Positions 53,415-63,193 are shown, numbered from the stretch's first letter. The stretch: 64,000 bases of DNA from Globodera rostochiensis (GCA_018350325.1 JAEVLN010000024.1:465248-529247); one strand, 5' to 3'. Notes: generated by a model from the sequence alone, not told the origin. Translations and numbers: made by a program.

Positions 53415-53539
53415 AGATTGAGACAAAGTCAGAGGGGAGGGAATTCCAGGAATTGGTGCAGCGGTGAAGGAATAAATTGGAAGTAAATGGGGTTTTTCTT
53501 TTTTTGCGGATTTGGAGAGAATGACGGCGACTAGGGCGT
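53415..53539 (-). repeat. copy of the LINE ORF2 3' segment at the LINE 5' end
   Basis: Matches 49813-49931 inside ORF2 almost base for base. It codes for TRPSRRHSLQIRKKRKTPFT and on to NSWNSLPSD, in the same orientation as the element, and is followed directly by the ORF1 leader. It may come from a template jump during insertion. Confidence 0.88.
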
Positions 53540-54161
53540 GTTGTGGCCAGATGTCCCTTAAGTTGAGATGCGAATATCATTTTTCAATGTTTGAGTTTTT
53601 TGCAAATTCTTATTTTAGACAATATTAGATGTAGCCGGGGGCTGAAAAGTAATGTTTGTAGTCATTTCCGGGCCGTACATGCATTTCACAAGTCCTCACA
53701 TTCCCCAGGGGCGGTAGCAGCGTTTGTTATCCGTCTTGTGTTGGTAAATTTTGAGAATAAAATATTTATATTTAATTATCTTTATACAATTTAAATTAGT
53801 TCCGAATTTCAATTAGCATATGTTTTAAAACATTTAGTTTTCATTTTAAAGTGTTAAAACTTTGGCCCAAAACTTTTAGTATTTTTTTCTGCATACCCAC
53901 AAAAAGATTTGACTTTATAATTTTAATTTTTGGGCTTTCAATTGTTTTTAATACAAACTTGTCAGAAGAATTTAATGATAGACAATGAATTATAAAACCA
54001 TTATGGGGGAAATAAGTTTAAAATTAAAAAGAATTATTTAATTATGTCCTTAATCAGGTTTTATTTCCATCATTTCATATATTTTATGTTATTTATTATT
54101 CGTTTTTTTCATTTAATGGTCTTAAATATTAGTAATCTTCTGGCATCTTAGTGTCAAATAT
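53540..54161. repeat. 622-bp direct repeat flanking the LINE, right copy
   Basis: See the left copy at 49050-49671. It contains the second copy of the candidate exon, at 53619-53743. Confidence 0.92.
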
Positions 54162-54164
54162 CGT

Positions 54165-54805
54165 TTTGTTGGAAGAATAAAGAGCAATAAACAAAATAGC
54201 AAAATTTTCTAGTTTTTAGAATTTTTTCATTATTTTGTTTGTTATACTTTGATTTTAGAATCACTAAACTGTTTAATGGCTTTCAACCTGTATGGTATAC
54301 CATTTATTATGTTTTGAATATATCGTTATTTGGGATATATTTATTTAAAATTTTTAATTTTAACTTTTCCATAGTTCATCAATGACTTAAACTTTTATTT
54401 GTTATTAGAATTTTTGACTATTTAAAGTTTTATATTAATATCAAACCTCGTTTCTAGACATAGCCGGCCACCGACATTAATAGATAGATTGTAATGTCTA
54501 ATTATTTTTAATTATTAATTATTAAAAATTGCTTATCATTTATTCATATGTTGAACATTTTTATTAGCAGTTATTTTGTACAGCTATCACACTTAACCAA
54601 TTTAGTACTGCGTCTATTAATATTTTTTATGCGTTTTATTTTCTTTTAGCTTTTACTTCTTTTATTTATGAATATATCGTGTATTATTATTTTAGTAATT
54701 TTTGAATTTAATGAAAACGTATTTATTTTGGGTAGAATATTTGATTTTTTCCAAATTTTGCACGATATTTAATTAATGTTTATTCATTCGCAAAACTGTG
54801 ATTAA
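54165..54805. other. A+T-rich spacer
   Basis: A small island at 54460-54480 reads MSVAGYV and a stop on the minus strand. No other support. Confidence 0.35.
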
Positions 54806-54812
54806 TAGACAG

Positions 54813-54903
54813 AACGATGCTTTTGCTAAATTAATTTTATGTGTTGCATTATTTTGGGAATTCCATCCACCATCGGCAGCAATCGGCCAGTTGCATTTGG
54901 GAG
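54813..54903 (+). CDS. candidate exon, intact copy (NDAFAKLILCVALFWEFHPP)
   Basis: An acceptor (ttaatagacag) and a donor (TTGGGAG|GTAAAA) enclose 30 codons reading NDAFAKLILCVALFWEFHPP then SAAIGQLHLG, phase 0 to 1. A second copy at 57119-57209 has a TGA and a 1-bp insertion in this frame. Both copies are followed about 100 bases later by TTTCAG and CTGGCTGGTAAATCC. A shorter alternative frame (GIPSTIGSNRPVAFG) is open in both copies. Confidence 0.35.
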
Positions 54904-54914
54904 GTAAAAATTTA

Positions 54915-55945
54915 TATTTCAAGAAGTTACATATTTTAAATAAATTATTTATAAATAAATTTTTTCTGTAATTTTTTGGTTTTTTAAACTAACTGAGTTT
55001 TTGTTTCAGCTGGCTGGTAAATCCTTTAAAATTTAGCTTGGGTATTTTATATTTATCTTTTATTATTTTGCTTTAATTTTAAAGTAGCTATTTAAATAAT
55101 GCATTAAGATTTAATAATTGCTATCCTTATATCAAGATTTCAATAAATTTATTTTAATGCCTTTTTTTAAATTTTTTTTTGGGTATATTTTTAATAAAAA
55201 TTAAATTAATTGTAAATATCAATTAAATTGAAACTGATGTAAAACGCCTTATAAAAGATATTTAAGTCTTAATAATTGAGCATTTATCTAAAGGAAATTT
55301 TAAACTCACGTTTCTTATATATTAAATACTGAACATATATTGGAATATTATTAAGTTCCGAATATGACTAAATATACTTTATATAATTAAGAAATGATTA
55401 TTTTCTTATTTAGTTTCTTAAATTTTGATTTTATAAAGAATCACTAAACTTTTAATGATTTAATTATTTATTTTTATCTGAAATTTAGATTTTCCCAATT
55501 TTCACTTTCAGGCATATTATTTATTTATTTTGACAAAGAATTTTTAACTCTTTTTATTTGATTTGAAAACCTTTTAATAATCGGTCTTGTTTTATCCATC
55601 GTATTCAGCATTTAACTTTTTTAATTAGATTAAATGTACACATTTCGTGATTAATATTAAAATTTGTAAGCAATATTTGTTAATTCAAGATGCTGAAATT
55701 ATTTGGACTTTGAACCAATTCGTAGCTTGTTTAATAAGTGATAAAATTTTTAATGGTTTTGTTATGAAAAATTAATATTTGTAGTTAAAAACATAAATTA
55801 AGTTTAATATAAATATTTTTTTAACTAAATGATGATTCCACTTTCTGAACATTAATTACATTTTCTATTTCTTAATCTAGAAGTTCGTATTTTCCAACGT
55901 TGGTTATAAATAATTGTTAATTTTTTACTTGATATAAAAATATAA
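54915..55945. other. A+T-rich spacer with dispersed repeat pieces
   Basis: Bases 55565-55625 (TCGGTCTTGTTTTATCCATCG...) recur at 61448-61495. No gene supported. Confidence 0.35.
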
Positions 55946-55953
55946 TACATTAG

Positions 55954-56298
55954 TTCTTGATTTCTTCGTAAAGCATAACCACATCCGATCCAATAAACAT
56001 GCGACCACAATAGGCCTGTATGAAGCAATACAATTCAACGGGTTTAAACTTACAGACTTGGAAACCCTAAAATCCTTTAAAGTACGGCACTAATATTCCG
56101 AAAATTTTAATTGTTTTTAATTGATTAAAAGTAGATTATCTATTACAATTAAGCAAGAAATCTTCTCTTAATTTGAATTTGGATTAGAATTTCAATAATG
56201 TTTTTGTCTTAAGTTATGTCGCTTTGAAAATCGATGACATATCGATAGTTACCACTAAAATAGAGTGCAATAGCCTATCAAACTGTATGTGCAAATAA
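55954..56298 (+). CDS. candidate 3' end of a gene, two exons with a 106-bp intron
   Basis: Exon 55954-56081 follows an acceptor (atacattag) and reads LDFFVKHNHIRSNKHATTIG, then LYEAIQFNGFKLTDLETLKS and FK, to a donor (TTTAAA|GTACGG) in phase 0. Exon 56188-56298 follows a good acceptor (tttgaatttggattag), also phase 0, and reads NFNNVFVLSYVALKIDDISI then VTTKIECNSLSNCMCK and TAA. If the intron is ignored, the first frame stops 12 bases later. Both exons have low A+T bias for this region. No family recognised; the end is cysteine-containing. Confidence 0.48.
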
Positions 56299-56309
56299 AA
56301 GAAATTTTA

Positions 56310-56675
56310 TATTTTTCAATATATGTTTTTCTAAAGCACAATTTTAATTAGCTATAACTTTAAATCTCTAATTACTTGAGGTTTAAATCGACATTTTTTG
56401 AGTTTTAGCGTAGAGTTAGATTTTTACATATTTCATAAGACGTATGTATTTAATTAGTTCATTGTAATTAAATATGCTTTATGATGTAAGAAAGTATGTG
56501 CAGTTCGTCAAAGTGATTAAAAATCTTGCATCAGCAGTTGCACACTTTTTTTGCTTGTTTATTTAATTAGACAAAATGACTGGATTAAAACTATTGATTT
56601 AAATTGTTCAGACTTCATATAAAATTGCATGTATAAGGCTTTAAATTAATTTTTATATTTTCGTATTATTATTTA
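56310..56675. other. A+T-rich spacer
   Basis: No gene seen. Confidence 0.4.
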
Positions 56676-56679
56676 AAAC

Positions 56680-56815
56680 TGTTTACTGTTTTTGATTTTG
56701 ATAATTACAGATGTACACATGTCCATAATATATTTTCTTGCCTGTATTCCGTTCATTTTCTAGAACGAGATGACTCTTACTCCTCCTTTTATTGAATTAA
56801 TTTTTAAAATGTCTA
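56680..56815. repeat. dispersed duplication, copy 2 (partner 48590-48770)
   Basis: See copy 1. Confidence 0.7.
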
Positions 56816-57118
56816 TCATTAATTATCATTATTATTGCTTATTTTTTTATTATACAAAAATTTCATAAGATCAATTATTTAGTTGCTTTGTTTTAAAAAT
56901 TAAAGATTTTGATATTTTATTTAGTAAATATTATGTTTGGCAATTTTTCGTTTATGTATTCTAGCTAATTCATAGCCAGTGAGGACATACTACTGTACTT
57001 AATATTTTTATAAATGAATGATAACAATCAAAAACTTTTTGGTTTACAACAACCAAATATTTTATATTATCAAAATAGCAAAATTCGATAATAAACAATG
57101 ACCAATAAATTGAATAGA

Positions 57119-57405
57119 TGCTTTTGCTAAATTGATTTTATGAGATGTTGCATTTATTTTGGGAATTCCATCCACCATCGGCAGCAATCGGCCATTTGCA
57201 TTTGGGAGGTAAAATTTATTATTTCAAGAAGTTACATATTTTAAATAAATTAATAAATAATTTTTTTTGTTGTTGTAATTTTTTGCTTTTTTAAACTAAG
57301 TGAGTGTTTGTTTCAGAACTGGCTGGTAAATCCTTTATCAAATCATGTTGTCGAGTTGGTTTTTTGGAACATTTGTCAGCATTATATTGTAACACTTGTA
57401 TTTAG
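57119..57405 (+). pseudogene. second copy of the 54.8-kb exon plus a downstream open exon
   Basis: Bases 57119-57209 repeat the exon at 54813-54903 but with a stop (TTA TGA) and a small insertion. The following acceptor (agtgtttgtttcag) at 57316 opens LAGKSFIKSCCRVGFLEHLS then ALYCNTCI and TAG, which is not open in the 54.9-55.0 kb copy. A third partial copy of this last part lies at 58328-58390. Confidence 0.35.
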
Positions 57406-57418
57406 TGATGGTTTTAAT

Positions 57419-57640
57419 TAGGGTTGTGCGGGACCAGGAATTTTGGAAAAACCGGGACCGGGACTAAATTTGGTCCCGGTCAAAGAAAACCGGGACTACT
57501 GTACAAAAAAAATGTTTGGTAAAAAACCGGGGCCTTATAAGGAGACTTTAAAAGAATTTTGAAAACCGGGACGCAAATTTCAGTACCAAAACAGGAAAAA
57601 TTGACCATTTCATTACTGGTCCCGGTCCCATACAACCCTA
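57419..57640. mobile_element. non-autonomous hAT-type element built of ACCGGGAC words
   Basis: The ends TAGGGTTGTGCGGGACC and GGTCCCATACAACCCTA are inverted copies, flanked by the perfect 8-bp direct repeat GTTTTAAT (57411-57418 and 57641-57648). The interior repeats ACCGGGACCGGGACT and its complement. 222 bp, no gene. Truncated relatives lie at 10478 and 31449. Confidence 0.92.
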
Positions 57641-57759
57641 GTTTTAATTAAATGTAATTTTTTTAACATTTAAAACTTAGTCAAAAATAGTTTTATTTTT
57701 TATATTTTCACGTTACGGTGTTTTTAATTGAAGACAATCATAAGTGTATCAAATAAATT

Positions 57760-58815
57760 GATTAGGAATCACTAAGTTGGTAGCTACGTATATTTTAACG
57801 CAAATATCAGCATTTACTAATTTTTTCTCAGGCTTTATGATGATATTCAACGAGAAAGTTTTATATTTTATTGTTATTTTTAGTCTTGCCATTGTTAGAA
57901 ATTGAACTGAAGATAAATAATCAGATTTAACATTTTTATAGTTATTGTATATACAGCAAAGACATATTTTTTATTTTTTATTTCTTATTTAATTTTATTT
58001 TGTTTGTTTTTGAAAATTTTTATGGTTTGGAGTTTTGTTTTACTTATGATGGTAAAGTGATTATTTCCAATTAAGCGATCGTGCCGGTTCAATTCATTTA
58101 GATGGTTTTTAGCATCGGCTCATTGTCAGTTGGACAGTCACAGATTATAAATAATTTTGTTTAAAAATTGATTACTTTATTACATTTAAAAATTAACTGA
58201 GCAGTTTTAACATAGCATTTGGTTTGTACTTTTAAATTATATATTGCAAATGCTTTTCTTACTACTAATAAGCATGATAAATGCCTTTCTTTATCAATTT
58301 TTAAAAACAGACTTTGCTTATGTTTTATTTATATTGTCGAGTTGATTTGTTGTATCATTCGGCAGCATCATATTGTAACAATTTGATTCGTATACATGAA
58401 CTAATATATATTTCGCCAGGCATTCAACCGTTTCCCAATATTAAAAATCACTAAGTTGATAGCTAGATACTTATATTTTAAAGCAAATATCATCATTAAC
58501 TATTTATTATTCTCAGGGTTTATGAGGATTTACAACGAGAAATTTTTATATCTTAATTATTATTTTTATTCTTGCCATTGTTAGAAATTGAACAGAGCAT
58601 AAATAATCAGGTTTAACATTTTTATAGTTATTGTCTATACAGCAAAGATATATTCTTTATTTTTTATTCCTTATTTAATTTTATTTTATTTTATTCGTTT
58701 TTGAAAATTTTTATGGTTTGGAGTTTTGTTTTACTTATGATGGCAAAGTAATTATTTCCAATTAAGCGATTGTGCCGGTTCAATTTATTTAGATGGTTTT
58801 TTGCATCGGCTCATT
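57760..58815. repeat. direct tandem duplication, two copies of about 380 bp
   Basis: 57768-58135 matches 58445-58812 (AATCACTAAGTTG[GA]TAGCTA ... GATGGTTTTT[AT]GCATCGGCTCATTGTCA) with many small differences. Each copy has an acceptor (tctcag) followed by FMMIFNEK or FMRIYNEK in the same frame. Bases 58151-58205 match 48939-48995. Confidence 0.85.
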
Positions 58816-58819
58816 GTCA

Positions 58820-59505
58820 TTCGGAGTAAGAAATTTGATAATTTTAAGGAAATTTTGCAAAATGAATGTTTCAGTAAATAAAACGACGTAAATTTGCAAA
58901 CTATGTATGTATGCATAAATAAATATCATAATTTAAATTTTGCACTTTGTAGTTTTTATATTTTAAAATTAATTATTTTTGCTTCAAAATGTTTCTGTTT
59001 TAATTAATGTGTCATATTATTCAATTAATGAAGTTGTTTCTGATTTAACATAACAAAACAAAAAAATTTTACGTTTTTTAATATCTTTTTAAATCCGAAT
59101 ATTTATGGCTAATTTGTTCACTTAATGAACGCATTTTCAAAACGATTGGGAAGGAAATGTTAGTAAGTTAACGATTAATTAAATAAATATATTTAATTTC
59201 TTCAGTGAAACCATTTTTCTTTTTATCAAACTGATTTATTTTTGATGTTTCTTATATCGTTTTTAAATGATCTTTTTTTTGTATAATTTTTGGGACTTAT
59301 ATGATAACTTTATTAAATTAATTTTTTTTGCTTACTAAAATTAAATAAGTTCCTCTGTCTTTTTTTCAAAAATGTCCAAATTTTATCTTTTTATTTGCCC
59401 TTTTTTAAACTTTGTTATATTTAATTCAAATAAAACAAACTTATATTTATTAATTTTTCAAATTTTTCTAATTTAAGAAATATGGATTTATTCAAGTTCA
59501 TTTTT
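58820..59505. other. A+T-rich spacer
   Basis: No gene seen. Confidence 0.4.
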
Positions 59506-59507
59506 AA

Positions 59508-59609
59508 TTAGATAATTGTTTTAATTGTTAATTTTTTCAATTTTTTTTGTAAAAAGAAAATGGCAAAGGAGCCGAGCCATTCACAATAAAACTGTTTGCA
59601 GTCAAACGG
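59508..59609 (-). CDS. candidate terminal exon (PFDCKQFYCEWLGSFAIFFL)
   Basis: After an acceptor (ttcttgtattaag, or a second one at gactgcaaacag) the frame reads PFDCKQFYCEWLGSFAIFFL then QKKLKKLTIKTII and TAA. Another minus frame (LSRLTANSFIVNGSAPLPFS) is also open. Confidence 0.33.
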   Translation of the reverse strand, partial: PFDCKQFYCEWLGSFAIFFLQKKLKKLTIKTII

Positions 59610-59935
59610 CTTAATACAAGAAATTTTATTACATACAACTGCAGCCCGTTTCTCTGTTTACGTTTTTTTAAATTTTGATTTTGTATTTTGTTTAAAAATT
59701 TAGAAGTATATCATTTATTAAATTATTTATATATTTATAAATTTTTTAGTTCTCTTAATTAAATAGTTATAATTAATTTAATTAGGATTTTTCAATCTAA
59801 TATGTTTTACTGAATCTGTTTTAAACCCCATAATTGTTGATTGATAATAATTTAGAATCTGTTTTTCTTCGTTTAAGTTTAATTTCAAGTTTGTTTTAGT
59901 TGCACTATCATTAAGTTAATTTTGTTTTTTACATA

Positions 59936-60175
59936 TTGCTATTAACAATTTATTTGATTTTCATAATGCTAATAAAACAGCAATCATTGCTAAGATTTAT
60001 GGATTTTGTTATAAAATTAATTATAATTAGTTTGTTCTACATTGTTTTGGCTAAACGAGAGATGACAATTAAAATAACGCTCGTAAAAACGTTTCATACC
60101 GCCTGCCGCAAGAAAAGCTATATCGTTGTCCGGGGCCGGTTAGATTTTAGTAAATTACAAATAAATATTTTTTAA
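59936..60175 (+). CDS. candidate frame with a coding-like 3' half
   Basis: 79 codons open to TAA. The first half is A+T-driven, but from about 60057 it reads REMTIKITLVKTFHTACRKK then SYIVVRGRLDFSKLQINIF with G+C-rich third positions. Probably an exon starting near 60055. On the minus strand a good acceptor (gcttttcttgcggcag) and donor enclose GMKRFYERYFNCHLSFSQNN, so the strand is not settled. Confidence 0.35.
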   Translation: MLLTIYLIFIMLIKQQSLLRFMDFVIKLIIISLFYIVLAKREMTIKITLVKTFHTACRKKSYIVVRGRLDFSKLQINIF

Positions 60176-60179
60176 TTAG

Positions 60180-60940
60180 TTTTTTTAAAATCAATTAATG
60201 TTTATAGTTAAACACATAAATTGTTTAGTGGATACTTTTATTTTGAATATTATTTTCTTTTGTATGTTGACAAATAGTTTCTCTGCATTAAATTTCGACG
60301 AGATAGGGTTTTTCTACCGTTTTTATTTGAATTTACCATCTATGCGCAAAAGTTGAAATTTTTTTGTTTTAATATTGAATAAATTTTAATATGATTTATG
60401 TATCATTGTCCTGGTTTGTATGTTCGCCGTTTTTTGGTCAAAGTCCATGAAGTAGTAGGAATGTTATGCTGAAATTAAATAAACAAATGGCATAAAACAT
60501 GACAAATCTTCTAAGGATTTATTTGTTATGCAATCATACAAACTATAGCTTAGGTAAATGCATAGCTGTAGTGTGAAACTCATCATAGTATTACATTACT
60601 ATACAAATTGTTACAGAAGAGTTATCTTTTATGTAAACTTTTCCATGCAAACTTTTTTAATTTCCTGTGTATTTATTTTGTATTTAATTGACAGAAATTG
60701 CACAGTTCTTCCTACATTTTTGCAGTTTGCAAAAGACATAATTCTTGTTAGTCGCTGATTAATTTTTGCACTCTGAAATTATTCTTTGTAAAAGTTATTT
60801 TGCTTTATGGATTAAAAATTAAATGATTTTTAATTAATAAATACACTTTTTTTATCATTTTTTGTTTAACTGTGCTTATTTATGCTCTTTATTTTTTGAT
60901 TGTTTTGCACTTGTTAATTTTTATAATCTTTTTTATTTTA
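60180..60940. other. A+T-rich spacer
   Basis: No supported gene. Confidence 0.35.
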
Positions 60941-60954
60941 CTGTTATATTTTAT

Positions 60955-61086
60955 ATAATTAACATCGCGCGTCGCTTGATTACAGATATACTCGCTCAGG
61001 CCCACGCAATTTTATTTACAAATTTTCAGTTTTTATATAAATTACAAGTTAAAAGTTTTAATTTGACTGACTTTTACACTAAATAG
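60955..61086 (+). CDS. candidate exon (INIARRLITDILAQAHAILF)
   Basis: Part of a longer A+T-rich open frame, but this segment has G+C-rich third positions and reads INIARRLITDILAQAHAILF then TNFQFLYKLQVKSFNLTDFY, stop TAG. No good acceptor just before it; a gattacag inside could start a shorter exon. Confidence 0.28.
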   Translation: MINIARRLITDILAQAHAILFTNFQFLYKLQVKSFNLTDFYTK

Positions 61087-61200
61087 TTCTTTGTTAAATA
61101 AAAAATGTGCTTACGAGATTTGAAGTTATAGTCTAGGTTAGCTGGGTTGTTTTATTGTATTGCTGATTGTTGTGTGTAAGCAGTTCATCCCCTGTTTTTT

Positions 61201-61296
61201 ATGGAAATCCAGCTGGTAGCACGTATACTGCTGTTGCTAACCAAGATCATGGGCGGCAGCTTAATTCGCACATGCAAAGCTGTCGAATGCATTTAA
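61201..61296 (+). CDS. candidate small ORF or first exon (MEIQLVARILLLLTKIMGGS)
   Basis: ATG opens MEIQLVARILLLLTKIMGGS then LIRTCKAVECI and TAA, with G+C-rich third positions. An overlapping plus frame after an acceptor (gtgtaagcag) reads SSPVFYGNPAGSTYTAVANQ then DHGRQLNSHMQSCRMHLN and is longer. One is likely real. Confidence 0.35.
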   Translation: MEIQLVARILLLLTKIMGGSLIRTCKAVECI

Positions 61297-61299
61297 ATT

Positions 61300-61500
61300 T
61301 ATATATATATAATCAATAAGGTATAAGTTTTCAAATTTTTTCTTTGTTTTAACACAATTGTTTGGAATTTTAATCAATAAGATGGCTATTTTTACAGTTA
61401 AATTTATATTAGTTAACATTTTTGATAAAACCGCATATTTATAACTTTTTAATATTCGGTCTTGTTTTTATCCATCGTATTAACATTTAACTTTTTTAAA
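61300..61500. other. A+T-rich spacer with a dispersed repeat piece
   Basis: 61448-61495 matches 55570-55615. Confidence 0.4.
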
Positions 61501-61506
61501 TTTTTT

Positions 61507-61599
61507 TTATGCATTACAATTATTGTAGCAAAATAATATAAATTTTTTGCCTGTTGGCACTACGTGCCCATGTTGAAAAGAGGGCACCCCTGTCGACAT
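61507..61599 (-). CDS. candidate small frame (MSTGVPSFQHGHVVPTGKKF), frame uncertain
   Basis: ATG at 61599 opens MSTGVPSFQHGHVVPTGKKF then ILFCYNNCNA and TAA. Another minus frame from 61613 (MMNWMLCRQGCPLFNMGT) and a plus frame (FACWHYVPMLKRGHPCRHNI) are open in the same island. Confidence 0.28.
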   Translation of the reverse strand: MSTGVPSFQHGHVVPTGKKFILFCYNNCNA

Positions 61600-61619
61600 A
61601 ACATCCAGTTCATCATAAA

Positions 61620-62360
61620 TTTGTGTGACTTTTAATAATAATTTTACACAACTTTTACCCAATACAAAATGATAAATAAATCGTTCCTTTTATTAAAATA
61701 TTAGATTTTTTTATTTTTATGCATTTGTTTAGCTTTATAAATTTATTGGTCGAAAAGATCAAATCAGCAATGATTTAGTTATCGTTCTTTTCATTTATTT
61801 CTGGTAAACTTTAATATTAAATTTCTTTTTTAATTAGATTAAAAAAGGTTTCATTAAAATCATCGACAAATTATTTTTTAAATATTTCGCGTCACAGCTC
61901 ATAAATTAAGTTTAATTTAATTGTTTTGTATATATTTTATGTTTTATTACCGCTTTTATCCATTCAACTTTTTTGTCATTTAAATTTAAACGTTTTTTAA
62001 GACAGCAAACCATGCTAAAATTTGTTTGCCGAGCGTCGAGCTGCACTTTAAAACAACAATAACTTATTGATACAAATAAAATTGTGTTATTTTATTTTTG
62101 AATTTCAAGATTATTTAAAAAAGTGCTGATTCTGATCACATTTTTGCTTTAAATTATTCAATAATAACAATGTCTTAATTGGTTATAAAATTTTATTATC
62201 ATATTATGCATATTTTGAAGTTTTTGTCTAACACAATTAAATATGTTGAGCATTTGAAATAATTCTCATTTCCATTGCTCAAACTAAGTATTTTTATGTA
62301 TACAATGTTTTATTAATTTTTAAATTTTGAGTATTTAAACTCATTTTAAATTAGAGGTCC
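61620..62360. other. A+T-rich spacer
   Basis: No supported gene. Confidence 0.35.
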
Positions 62361-62368
62361 TAAAAATT

Positions 62369-62591
62369 ATGGACTCTTTATCCCAGTATGAAAAGCCCTG
62401 TCAATCGCCTTGGGTCGAAAGATTATTTAAAAATTTATTAAATATTCCTTTCGGCTCATGTATAAAATATATGCGGTATTAAAGCGTTTTCTTAAAATAC
62501 AGGTTCGACTGTCGGCCAACACTGTTGGGGATACTCTTCGCATTTCCTTTATTATTTAATTTTCTTTTTTATGGGCAATGGGTTTGTTTAA
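62369..62591 (+). CDS. candidate complete small gene, two exons with a 43-bp intron
   Basis: ATG (aaattATGGAC) opens MDSLSQYEKPCQSPWVERLF then KNLLNIPFGS to a donor (CTCAT|GTATAA). The intron 62460-62502 ends in a good acceptor (cttaaaatacag). The joined codon and the next exon read CSTVGQHCWGYSSHFLYYLI then FFFMGNGFV and TAA, 59 residues in total with a hydrophobic C-terminal segment. Without splicing, the first frame stops at TAA 14 bases after the donor. No family recognised. Confidence 0.42.
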
Positions 62592-62798
62592 TAGTTTAAA
62601 TAATTCTATTATTATGCAAAAAAATCTTTAGCGTATATAGCATTTTGAAAATTTTTACAAATTTTAAACAATAAATTGTAAATGTGTGGTTGTTTAATAA
62701 TTTAAATAATTTTAATTTTATCGCAAATCCTGTTGGCAAGATTTCTTGTTTGTAAGCTTTTTTGGAGTAGTATATTTTATTGTGTGTTTTTTAAATCT

Positions 62799-62879
62799 TC
62801 ACATAAATATGAATGCCAAATTAAATAGTGTTGGAAGGTGAACGCACAATTGCCGCCTATCCATAGTTCTCGGCACCAT
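62799..62879 (-). CDS. candidate small ORF (MVPRTMDRRQLCVHLPTLFN)
   Basis: ATG at 62879 opens MVPRTMDRRQLCVHLPTLFN then LAFIFM and TGA. A second minus frame (KWCRELWIGGNCAFTFQHYL) is open through the same bases. Confidence 0.28.
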   Translation of the reverse strand: MVPRTMDRRQLCVHLPTLFNLAFIFM

Positions 62880-63069
62880 TTAGCATTTTATTTTTATCAT
62901 ATGAATTTTATTTTATTATTAATAACGATTTAATTTTTTACAATAGCGTTGCTATATTTTACCACTTTATTAATTTAAAAACTGAAGATTCATTAGTGTC
63001 CTTTATTAATTGCTAATAGTGAAAGAAACTGTTTTTTAAATAATCTACATTTTAATATTAAAATTACAG

Positions 63070-63146
63070 GGTCGCCATTTTGTGTGGGGCCAAATATGGC
63101 TAGAAAAATAAATGAAATATTCATTAGAAATAAAAATTTGGACTAA
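63070..63146 (+). CDS. candidate terminal exon (SPFCVGPNMARKINEIFIRN)
   Basis: A good acceptor (tattaaaattacag) opens SPFCVGPNMARKINEIFIRN then KNLD and TAA. A shorter phase-0 frame (GRHFVWGQIWLEK, stop) is the alternative. Confidence 0.38.
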
Positions 63147-63193
63147 AAACATAGAGACATAAATGAAATTCAAATTTAAAAGAAGTTTCTTGT

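Larger units (their letters stand above)
49672..53539 (-). mobile_element. non-LTR retrotransposon (CR1/Jockey-type LINE), apparently full length
   Basis: Order 5' to 3' on the minus strand: a copied ORF2 fragment (53539-53415), a short leader, ORF1 (53383-52604), ORF2 in the -1 frame (to 49743) and a 3' tail of TAAATAAATAAATAAAA (49672-49690). Both reading frames are intact, and the flanking 622-bp repeats look identical, so the insertion is young and may be able to move. The tail made of a short repeat rather than pure A is usual for CR1-like and related clades. G+C content is clearly higher than in the surrounding DNA. Confidence 0.93.

Noticed and set aside
52426..53467. Possible separate plus-strand genes in 52.4-53.5 kb
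   Set aside because: All are antisense to LINE ORF1 and ORF2, which have clear domain motifs.
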